This document shows positions 57,330 to 64,000 of a stretch of DNA of 64,000 nt, piece after piece (positions within the stretch are counted from its first letter, which is position 1; every line of letters begins with the position of its first letter). Under the pieces are notes generated by a model. It was not told the DNA's origin. It was given only the letters and a program-made list of their open reading frames with translations, and made no database searches. Source of the stretch: Halobaculum saliterrae (lineage in GTDB: Archaea; Halobacteriota; Halobacteria; Halobacteriales; Haloferacaceae). The stretch is taken from assembly GCF_009831625.1 (NCBI RefSeq), contig NZ_WUUS01000013.1:37830-101829 (forward strand), read 5' to 3'. The position numbers and the translations under genes were made by a program.

Positions 57330-60300
57330 ATGACTCTCCAGCAGATCACCGCATCCGATATCGCGGGCTGGGACTCTCTACAGGATATAGCGACCTCCTT
57401 CGAAAAACGCGGGCTCAAACCCCGCCCGAAACTAGGGGGCGATAACGAACTCGTAGTTCAGCTTGATGATGACGAATTCATCGTCATCGTCAATGCTGGT
57501 CCCGGCGAGACCGCCACGGATTTCAAACCGGAAAATCGCTCACGGCACACCAACCTCGTTGCTACCAACGACTTCGAGAATTTCACCTTCATCACACGAG
57601 TTCGGAGCTGGGAAGGCCAGCAGCACGGCCGAATTAAGCATCAAAAGATTTCGTTCTCGAAGGAGCAGTTCACGCGGGACAGCGGAGAGAAGAATACTAT
57701 TCTCCAGAAACTGAACTCGATTGAGTATGGTTCCTCTGCTGCGATTTATGATACGCTCTACGACACGCAGCAGGTCGTCAAGGAGTTCTATGAACAGTTC
57801 GAGGATCTCCGGACAGATCTCATTCAAGAGGTCACAGGTATCCCTGATGATCGTGGTGATGCGAAGCAACGATATGTGCAGGTCATTCTTGACCGGATGA
57901 TCTTCCTATACTTCATCCAAGAAAAGCGCCTCCTTGATCGGAACCCGAATTACCTTCACGAACAGCCGAATGAAGTCGTTGACGAGGGTGGTGACCACTA
58001 CGAAGAGTTCTACGAGCCGCTCTTCTTCGAATACCTCGCAGAAGACAAACAGAACCCTGACTTCGGTAGTCTTCCGTACCTGAACGGTGGCTTGTTCGCA
58101 AGGAATCCTGTCGAAGAGGAGTTTGAGGACGCGAAATTAGGTGGCTCTGCCGAGGAAACGAACGGGCTCTTCGACGATATCCTCGACTTCCTCTCCGACT
58201 GGAATTGGAACGTAGACGAACGACTCGACATTGTCGATCCCAAGAACCTCTCCCCGGCGATCTTGGGCCACATCTTCGAGCAAACGGTCAATCAGAAGGA
58301 AATGGGGGCGTACTACACACCGGAAGAGATAACGGGGTTCATGGCCCGGCGGACGATCCATCCGTATCTGCTCGATCAACTCAACGAGGCTGTGGACGCA
58401 GACTACGACGAGATTGACAATGTGTTCGGATTCCCCGTGCCCGAGGCAGATAGTAGCGCAGAAGCTGTTGCCGATGGCGGAAACATAACTCAGCAAGTTC
58501 CAACGGAAAATGTCCAGACCAGCCATGTGGAGACTCTCTACCACGACATTCTGAAGGAAGCACACATTCTCGATCCCGCCGTAGGAAGTGGCGCCTTCCT
58601 GCTCGCCGCACAGGAGGTGCTGATGGACCTATACATGCAATGTATTGAGTATTTCCAGCGGCTCGAAGCTGAGGGGCAAGGCTGGGAGTTGGAGAGTCGT
58701 AGCCGTGAAGAATTGGAGAGAATAGAAGAGGGACATGGAGGGGTCTCACTTTTCGCAAAGCGTTCTATTATCCTTCACAATCTCTATGGGGTCGATATCG
58801 AGGACGGGGCAGTCGAGATCTGCAAACTACGCTTGTGGCTGTCGATGGTCGCTGATATCGAGGACGAACCGAACGAGGTCGAACCACTCCCGAATATTGA
58901 TTTCAACATCCGTCAGGGAAACTCGCTGATCGGGTTCACTGAGCTCCAAGAAGTCGCACGGGAGGATGCTGGCGACGCGTCACTCTCGAATTGGGGTGTC
59001 GGAACTGCAGTCAAAGATCTCTATGAGGATGTCATCCGGGAACAGGACCGCCATCGAGCTGCGGATTCAGCGCGTGAAGCGCAGAACGCTCGTAAAATGG
59101 CTGAGCGAAAAATCGACACTCACAGCGAGGAGCTTAATGAGAAAATCCGCGATCAGTTCAACGAACTTGTCGACGAGGATGTTTCTCTTGAGGAATTAGA
59201 GGAGTTCTCACCGTTTCATTGGGTGCTCGAGTTCGCGACAGTCTATCGCGAAGGCGGCTTTGATGTCATCATTGGAAATCCACCGTGGGATGAGCTGAAG
59301 CCGTACCGGACGGACTTCTTCCCAAAGTACGATACTGAGTTTCGTAGCCGCCCGCCAAGTGAGAAGGACAAGAAGGTAGAGGAACTCTTAGAGAACCCTG
59401 AGATCGGTGCCGAATGGGAGAAGTTCCAGCGTGACAAGGAACGGCAAGCGACCTATATCAACCAGAGTGGAGAATACGAGTACCAGACGCCAAGCGTAGA
59501 AGGGCAACAGGTTGCACGGACGAACGACCTGTCCTTACTGTTCTTCGAGCGAGTTTATGATATCGTCAGAGACGGTGGTTATGTTTCACAGCTGCTTCCT
59601 GGTCCGTTCTTCAATGCCGCCGCGGGGAAGGATTTGCGAGTACATGCCTTGGAAGAGTCTGAAATTCAGAGTATCATCGGATTTGAAAACCGAGGCATCT
59701 TCTCCGACATAGATACTAGATACAACTTCGGTATCGTTACGCTTCGAACAGAGGGAAGCACTGACACTGTCCACGGAATCTTTCATCAGACTTCCGTTGA
59801 CGCTCTTCGGTCAATTGACGATGTAGCTCTAGAAATTCCAGCGCGCATCCTCAAAGAGTATTCCCCCGGAGCTCGAATTTTCCCCAACATCGAGGAACAA
59901 CAGGAGGTCTCAGTGCTGGATAAAATCCTCCAGACACCTCCATTGGCGACTGAAATTGAAGGTGCTTGGCGTACGGTCCTGTACAAGGAATTGGATCGGG
60001 GACGAGACCGGGATAGATTCATCGAAGACGAATCCAAAGGGGATTATCCGGTCTATCAGGGAAAGAACATCCACCAATTCTGTTATGAGTCGACCTACGT
60101 CGACGACCTCGAACCCATCTCTTTGTGGAGTGTTGATGAGGACAACGAGGAACTGAGCGCGAAGCGTCGCGTTCGAGAGAAGAACTTCCGTGCCCGGGAC
60201 GACGCGATCAGCCTCAAGAAGGCAATCTACAGCAAGTTCGCTGATGACCCTGAGTTCAGCCATCTCCCGTCAAGTTCCCAGAAGCGTTTCGTCAACCGAC

Positions 60301-60983
60301 TGCTAACGGAGGAATTCGACCGCCCCGAACTTTCTTTGGAAGACGTCCGTCTCCATAGTTCTGAGTACCGACTTGTGCTCCGTGAGGTCGCTCGTGCAAC
60401 TGACGAACGGACGCTCATTGCGGCTGTAATCCCACCAGGTGGAGTCGTCGTCCATACGCTGTACACGGTCCGGCCATTCGAGGCGAATCCTACCAAGGGC
60501 GATCTTTCGGAGTTTCCGATGCACAGTGCTTACGACCGTGTTTTCACCGATAAGGAGCTTTTCGTCGCGCTTGGGCTGATCAACAGTATCCCCTTCGATT
60601 TCTTGATGCGAACAAAGGTTGATTCCCACGCCTCGAAGTACAAGTTTGAGGAGTCACAGGCCCCCCGACTCACCGAGGGCGACGACTGGTTCCACTACAT
60701 CGCTGATCGAGCGGCGAAGCTCAGCTGCTACGGTGAAGAGTTTGCTGAAATGCGTGAGCGACTCGGTGAGATTGAGCTGGCGACGGATATGGAGACTCGG
60801 CGTGAACTACAAGCCGAAGTCGACGCGGCCGTGTTTCACGCATATGGGCTGGATGAGGAGGAAATGCAGTTCGTCCTTGATGACTTCCATCGGGTGTCGA
60901 ATCCTCGAATCATGACAGAAGCGTACTTCGAGAAGGTTGCTGAGAAATACACTCATCTTGGAGACGTAGGGCCGATGGAATAA
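57330..60983 (+). CDS. Eco57I-type adenine DNA methyltransferase (active orientation)
   Basis: 1217 aa. An N-terminal domain of about 300 residues has no recognised nuclease motif. Motif I is DPAVGSGAFLLAA (about 415-427) and motif IV is IGNPPWDEL (about 648-656), the pair expected for N6-adenine methylation. The C-terminal about 350 residues form a TaqI/Eco57I-type specificity region. Size and plan match methylases of Type IIG, BREX (PglX) and DISARM class 1, but partner genes of BREX (PglZ, BrxC) are absent. The start has a good AGGTGG site. Codons 436-453 lie in the inverted repeat, where the protein can be switched. It likely protects self DNA from the PLD/SNF2 effector. Confidence 0.92.
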   Translation: MTLQQITASDIAGWDSLQDIATSFEKRGLKPRPKLGGDNELVVQLDDDEFIVIVNAGPGETATDFKPENRSRHTNLVATNDFENFTFITRVRSWEGQQHGRIKHQKISFSKEQFTRDSGEKNTILQKLNSIEYGSSAAIYDTLYDTQQVVKEFYEQFEDLRTDLIQEVTGIPDDRGDAKQRYVQVILDRMIFLYFIQEKRLLDRNPNYLHEQPNEVVDEGGDHYEEFYEPLFFEYLAEDKQNPDFGSLPYLNGGLFARNPVEEEFEDAKLGGSAEETNGLFDDILDFLSDWNWNVDERLDIVDPKNLSPAILGHIFEQTVNQKEMGAYYTPEEITGFMARRTIHPYLLDQLNEAVDADYDEIDNVFGFPVPEADSSAEAVADGGNITQQVPTENVQTSHVETLYHDILKEAHILDPAVGSGAFLLAAQEVLMDLYMQCIEYFQRLEAEGQGWELESRSREELERIEEGHGGVSLFAKRSIILHNLYGVDIEDGAVEICKLRLWLSMVADIEDEPNEVEPLPNIDFNIRQGNSLIGFTELQEVAREDAGDASLSNWGVGTAVKDLYEDVIREQDRHRAADSAREAQNARKMAERKIDTHSEELNEKIRDQFNELVDEDVSLEELEEFSPFHWVLEFATVYREGGFDVIIGNPPWDELKPYRTDFFPKYDTEFRSRPPSEKDKKVEELLENPEIGAEWEKFQRDKERQATYINQSGEYEYQTPSVEGQQVARTNDLSLLFFERVYDIVRDGGYVSQLLPGPFFNAAAGKDLRVHALEESEIQSIIGFENRGIFSDIDTRYNFGIVTLRTEGSTDTVHGIFHQTSVDALRSIDDVALEIPARILKEYSPGARIFPNIEEQQEVSVLDKILQTPPLATEIEGAWRTVLYKELDRGRDRDRFIEDESKGDYPVYQGKNIHQFCYESTYVDDLEPISLWSVDEDNEELSAKRRVREKNFRARDDAISLKKAIYSKFADDPEFSHLPSSSQKRFVNRLLTEEFDRPELSLEDVRLHSSEYRLVLREVARATDERTLIAAVIPPGGVVVHTLYTVRPFEANPTKGDLSEFPMHSAYDRVFTDKELFVALGLINSIPFDFLMRTKVDSHASKYKFEESQAPRLTEGDDWFHYIADRAAKLSCYGEEFAEMRERLGEIELATDMETRRELQAEVDAAVFHAYGLDEEEMQFVLDDFHRVSNPRIMTEAYFEKVAEKYTHLGDVGPME
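58635..58688 (+). repeat. 54-bp inverted repeat, right copy
   Basis: Inside the active methyltransferase, codons 436-453, in inverse orientation to 57114-57167. Surrounding homologous sequence is only roughly 75-80% alike by eye. Confidence 0.95.
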
Positions 60984-61032
60984 CTATTGAATTAGCGCCA
61001 CGCCTCGTTTCCGAACATCAATGGGTTCAGCT

Positions 61033-61704
61033 TCACTGATGAATACTGTCCAGCGCTCGCCGGGTCATTGCTCCATCGACATTCAGATATTGACGTGCAG
61101 TCGTGATGTCCTCCCAACCGAACATTGCTCGGAGAGCGGGAAGATCCAAGCCTCTTCCTGCATGGTACGATGCTGCTGTGGCACGTAGTCCGTGTAACGA
61201 GGTTGCGTCATTGGACAGTTCTGGAGACAGTTTCAGGGCCGTTTCCAGACGCCGCTGTAAGGTCGAGAACGAATACGGCCAGCCACCATGTTCGTCGAGT
61301 AACAATTCAACCGCGACTCGAACTCGATACGAAAAGTGGTACGGAACTGTTCGAGATGCGGCTTCTGTTTTCGGGAGCCAATAACGCTCAGCAAAGCTCT
61401 GGAAATCCGTATTGGGATTGTGATCCAGCCGTTGTTTCACCGCCTGTCGACAGTATCCACAGATGCCACCATCCCGTCCCTTCGTACAGTTTTGCTGTGT
61501 GGGAATCTGGATCATCTGCCGCTCTCGATCAACCCACGATGTCGACAAGTGCGTTGTTTCTCCAGGTCTAAGTCCAAGACGCCCTCCAAGAAGAATGGCC
61601 GCTCGTGTTTCGAGCCTCCGTTGCGTATCTCCTATTCGCCCAGCTCCTTCTAACAGTAGTTCGAACTCGCGTTCGCTAAGTGCCCTCTCTCGTGTTGCTA
61701 CCAT
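61033..61704 (-). CDS. Tyrosine recombinase, catalytic domain only (candidate invertase)
   Basis: 223 aa from the ATG at 61704 (TTG at 61728 possible). All catalytic features are visible: Arg in GLRPGE, a Lys region near NCTKGRDGG, HGLRA (His-x2-Arg), a Trp in FGWEDI and the nucleophile Tyr in TARQYL. A Cys pair set (CTKGRDGGICGYC) inserted between suggests a zinc site. The N-terminal core-binding domain is absent; the frame is closed upstream by a stop. Haloarchaeal virus phiCh1 encodes a lambda-type integrase that inverts tail-fibre genes, a precedent for this role. It reads towards the methyltransferase. Confidence 0.85.
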   Translation of the reverse strand: MVATRERALSEREFELLLEGAGRIGDTQRRLETRAAILLGGRLGLRPGETTHLSTSWVDRERQMIQIPTQQNCTKGRDGGICGYCRQAVKQRLDHNPNTDFQSFAERYWLPKTEAASRTVPYHFSYRVRVAVELLLDEHGGWPYSFSTLQRRLETALKLSPELSNDATSLHGLRATAASYHAGRGLDLPALRAMFGWEDITTARQYLNVDGAMTRRALDSIHQ

Positions 61705-61835
61705 ATCTATCGCTGTCTGTCGATACAAAGATAACCCGCATCTTCTTCGAGTGTCATGATGAATCGGCTCACAGCCGCCAGAATTGCCGTCTGATATGAC
61801 AGGAAGTACTTATGGGTGCCGTCCGGACGAAGCGT

Positions 61836-62402
61836 ATGGGACTCTTTGAGACCTTATTTAGCTCATCCACCGGGGATACTGTCCCTCAGGCACAGCAACC
61901 GAGTCAGCACGAAATATTTCCCGAGGACAAGTACAATGTCGCATACGCTGTAACCGCTCGGCGTGAAGAAATTCGGGCGTTAGAACACCTTCTAGAAGCG
62001 GATCAGACCTCACCTACCGCCTTGGAGGCCGAGCCTTTCCTTCAGGATATAATCGAAGATATGGAGCGGGATCGGGAATACTCCCTCCGCCTTCGCACCT
62101 CTGGGGAGGAGCTCGTCGACGATATCCGTGAACTCATAGAGCATTGGGACAATCAGGTAGATGAGCAGATAGGGACGATTTGGTGGCCTATCGGAGCAGA
62201 TACGACGTTCAGGTTGTACCTCCATTATCTGGAACTCCGTGCTGACGCGGAGGATGACCAATTTTCGTTCCCGGAGTCTGCTGGACAGGTTCACACTCTC
62301 GTCCAGCGTGGTCTCAGTGCAATAGAAGATGATGACGACTCGAAGCTCGCTGTAGTCCACAAGCGAGACATTCCTTGGGAAGAACCAGCTGAGGACAGCT
62401 GA
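61836..62402 (+). CDS. Unknown helical protein
   Basis: 188 aa from the ATG at 61836, which suits a leaderless start behind a TTAT box near 61810; an ATG at 61812 is an alternative. It is mostly helical (TARREEIRALEHLLEADQT, EDMERDREYSLRLRTSGEELVDDI) and contains TIWWPIGADTTFRLYLHYLELRADAEDD. No cysteines, signals or catalytic motifs are seen. It starts a small + strand group after the recombinase. Function unknown. Confidence 0.65.
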   Translation: MGLFETLFSSSTGDTVPQAQQPSQHEIFPEDKYNVAYAVTARREEIRALEHLLEADQTSPTALEAEPFLQDIIEDMERDREYSLRLRTSGEELVDDIRELIEHWDNQVDEQIGTIWWPIGADTTFRLYLHYLELRADAEDDQFSFPESAGQVHTLVQRGLSAIEDDDDSKLAVVHKRDIPWEEPAEDS

Positions 62403-62460
62403 TCCAGTTTGCTCCTTCTCAAAAGAGACCGATTAATTGTATCCAGTATCAAACCCAGCT

Positions 62461-62892
62461 ATGGTAGAAATCTCAGACTCCCTGTGTTCGCTGTTCACTG
62501 CGAAAATTAAGGAGGATGGTACATTCGTCATCGAGATTCCTTCGAGTGAGATCAGGCATGGGGCGCTGACAGTTGATAAAACGTACCGCATCGCTCTTCT
62601 TGATTCATCCTCCGAAGCTGAATCAACATCTCCACAGGGCCCACGGCAACTCGCCTCTCAGGGGAACACGAGCCATGATTCATCTGGTCCTCCTGTTGAT
62701 GAGGGAGAAGTGCGCGACGTGACAATCGAAACCGTCGGTGATCAAGGGGACGGTATTGCGAAAGTCGAACGGGGGTACGTCGTGATCGTTCCCGGCGCTC
62801 AGCCCGGCGACGAGCCAACAGTCGAAATCGAACAAGTTCAGGAGAACGTCGCGTTTGCGAGCATCGTCGATAGCGATCCGCGAGCACTCTAA
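62461..62892 (+). CDS. TRAM-domain protein
   Basis: 143 aa from the ATG at 62461. The C-terminal 55 residues are a TRAM domain: EVRDVTIETVGDQGDGIAKVERGYVVIVPGAQPGDE and the closing strand. TRAM folds bind RNA (tRNA modification and other RNA-chaperone roles); short TRAM proteins are abundant in haloarchaea. The N-terminal half has a strand pair (DGTFVIEIPSSEIRHGAL) and a disordered Ser/Gln-rich linker, which is an unusual addition. Confidence 0.8.
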   Translation: MVEISDSLCSLFTAKIKEDGTFVIEIPSSEIRHGALTVDKTYRIALLDSSSEAESTSPQGPRQLASQGNTSHDSSGPPVDEGEVRDVTIETVGDQGDGIAKVERGYVVIVPGAQPGDEPTVEIEQVQENVAFASIVDSDPRAL

Positions 62893-63016
62893 CCCATTGT
62901 CCCTTCTGTGGATCGGTCTTCTTCTCGGTAAACCATCGATGTGAGAAGGCTCCGTTCGAGTTTGTCTGAAGGAGGTGGTTCTGAAAGTCACGTCACGTTT
63001 TCTTCACGCGTTCGCG

Positions 63017-63322
63017 ATGGCACAACCTTCGAGGGCCGATATTCAATCTATGACAAAGGAACCGATTGAGGTACTCGACGACCTGGCCGACCAGGTCGCC
63101 GATGAGTTCGAGGCGTATAGACAGCCGGACGAATTCAAGGATGTCTCGCTCGTGATCGAGAACAGCGACGAGGAACATCCGACGCTGATCGTCCACGTTG
63201 ATAGAGAGGACGCGGAGGCCCTTGCCGACCGTATTGATGCGTTCCTCCGCGAGCACGGTGCTCGTACTGAATGGGAACGACACTCAGCTATGGATGTCCG
63301 TGTGTTAGCGACGGTCGACTGA
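63017..63322 (+). CDS. Small unknown protein (alpha/beta)
   Basis: 101 aa from the ATG at 63017 or 90 aa from 63050. It reads helix (PIEVLDDLADQVADEFEAY), strand (VSLVIENSDEEHPTLIVHVD), helix (DAEALADRIDAFLREHGA), strand (MDVRVLATVD), a small two-layer alpha/beta unit. No known family by eye. It stands alone with about 120 nt upstream. Confidence 0.62.
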   Translation: MAQPSRADIQSMTKEPIEVLDDLADQVADEFEAYRQPDEFKDVSLVIENSDEEHPTLIVHVDREDAEALADRIDAFLREHGARTEWERHSAMDVRVLATVD

Positions 63323-63406
63323 CACCGCCTCTCCAATTTTTTGACTGACTCCAAGCACCGCTGAAGGGCCCTATCTTCATTTCCGATCAAGGGAGTCCCG
63401 ACCGCT

Positions 63407-64000
63407 TCAGCTTAGGTGGTCAATCTGTGCAGACAGATACTCTTGGAGAGCGGTGACCGTTTCTTCTGAGACAGCTGAGGCCCCGAAGTCACTCCGATAC
63501 CCGTGCTTGAGTTCATCACTCTCTATGATCTCCAGTCCACGCTCAAGCTGCTCCCGTAGCGCATCGTCGTCTCCTCGCCGAAGGTGAGGCGTGACAGCGT
63601 CGAGATCGATTTCTTCTGCTACTGCCAGGACGTCCCGGAGGTCTGTTTCACGGCCGCTATGGAGCTTTGCCGCGACGAGGACTGCTCCATCGATGACTCT
63701 GCCTGTGGTCGTCACTGTACCTCCGCTCACCTCCTGTTGGTGGCTGTGGTCGTACAGGTAGTCGAACGACCACTGTGCCTCCGTCTGGCGACACCCGAGT
63801 CCGTTTACCAGGAGATCGAAGCCGATCGGCTGCTGCGGCGTGAGCCGCTTCTCGTACTCGATTACTTCGGTGTCGTAGAACCATTTCTTGGCGTGACTGT
63901 CCGTTTCCTCGAATCCCTGCTGTTCGAGGAACTCGACGAAGTCAGCCTTGGAGTCCGGCGCGACGACGATATCGAGGTCCGTGGAGAAGCGAGCATTGAA
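63407..64000 (-). CDS. Nucleotidyltransferase-type protein (5' partial)
   Basis: The frame is open to the right edge of the window (198 codons visible, stop at 63407). The edge reads RFSTDLDIVVAPDS, the DxD metal motif of the nucleotidyltransferase fold as seen in AbiEii, MNT and DUF6036-like proteins. A segment LTPQQPIGFDLLVNG and a helical C-terminal part (DLRDVLAVAEEIDLDAV) follow. It could be a toxin or antitoxin of a nucleotidyltransferase module whose partner would lie further right. A GTG at 63730 is internal, not the start. Confidence 0.72.
   Translation of the reverse strand, partial: FNARFSTDLDIVVAPDSKADFVEFLEQQGFEETDSHAKKWFYDTEVIEYEKRLTPQQPIGFDLLVNGLGCRQTEAQWSFDYLYDHSHQQEVSGGTVTTTGRVIDGAVLVAAKLHSGRETDLRDVLAVAEEIDLDAVTPHLRRGDDDALREQLERGLEIIESDELKHGYRSDFGASAVSEETVTALQEYLSAQIDHLS

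Larger units (their letters stand above)
57114..58688. mobile_element. Predicted invertible segment (methyltransferase switch)
   Basis: The 1467 bp between the two 54-bp repeats hold the promoter region (57168-57329) and codons 1-435 of the methyltransferase. Inversion would disconnect the + body and connect the minus-strand body at 54861-57167 in frame. A tyrosine recombinase lies 2.3 kb to the right. Inversion itself is predicted, not observed. Confidence 0.8.

Noticed and set aside
48386..60983. Complete BREX or DISARM locus
   Set aside because: PglZ, BrxC/PglY and BrxL are missing for BREX, and DrmA, DrmB and DrmC for DISARM. Only a methylase and a SNF2-type helicase are shared.
1..64000. 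tRNA, rRNA and integration (att) sites
   Set aside because: No cloverleaf or rRNA-like sequence was found by reading, and no tRNA 3' end duplication that would mark att sites.

Overview
The window is from a halophilic archaeon (Halobacteria). The proteins are rich in Asp and Glu, codons are GC-biased, and the genes include TFB, Orc1/Cdc6, family-B DNA polymerase, HerA-type ATPases, a Tat lipoprotein and many small zinc-ribbon proteins of haloarchaeal type. The gene set is that of a large conjugative plasmid or integrative conjugative element with a defence island, not core chromosome. I found no rRNA, tRNA or CRISPR array, and no relaxase I could recognise.

Layout. (1) 1-10.4 kb: a tightly overlapping + strand operon for a type IV secretion-like DNA transfer apparatus: membrane protein, Tat lipoprotein, polytopic membrane protein, two-TM protein, VirB4-like ATPase, and a giant VirD4-like coupling ATPase with a primase-type C-terminal domain. 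(2) 10.4-18.8 kb: a five-copy TGTTCCACCC site array, a PrimPol-type primase, zinc-ribbon proteins, a wHTH/PIN pair, a GC-rich non-coding stretch with a 19-bp hairpin, an RPA-like protein and a TFB. (3) 18.8-30.5 kb: about 20 small accessory genes, many preceded by the same structured 5' leader (covarying stem, G-rich loop), including ArdC-like, SWIM, pirin and DUF6166-type proteins and one frameshifted gene. (4) 30.5-37 kb: a regulator pair, a DUF6788-type gene, Orc1/Cdc6, a replication origin with ORB-like boxes, and PolB. (5) 37.3-42.7 kb: two exactly convergent operons of winged-helix proteins, one with a HerA-like ATPase. (6) 42.7-48.2 kb: a degenerate RadA-like protein, a DUF262/HNH (GmrSD-like) enzyme, a SRAP protein and a second Orc1/Cdc6. 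(7) 48.4-61.7 kb: a more AT-rich defence island with an SF1 helicase, a PLD-nuclease/SNF2 helicase and an Eco57I-type methyltransferase. A silent inverted C-terminal cassette shares a 54-bp perfect inverted repeat with that methyltransferase, and a tyrosine recombinase lies beside it. (8) 61.8-64 kb: small genes and a partial nucleotidyltransferase.

Three structures stand out. First, 57114-58688 looks like an invertible switch. Flipping it would move one promoter and N-terminal half between two alternative methyltransferase bodies, so the system probably varies its DNA recognition. Second, about 15 genes share a hairpin leader whose arms change in a compensatory way while the loop keeps a GGG(U/C)G core, which points to an RNA element. 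Third, ten copies of TTAACCAACA-N21-23-TGTTGGTTAA are scattered between genes from 18.8 to 46.4 kb only, often against stop codons, and look like sites for a protein that acts on the whole element.
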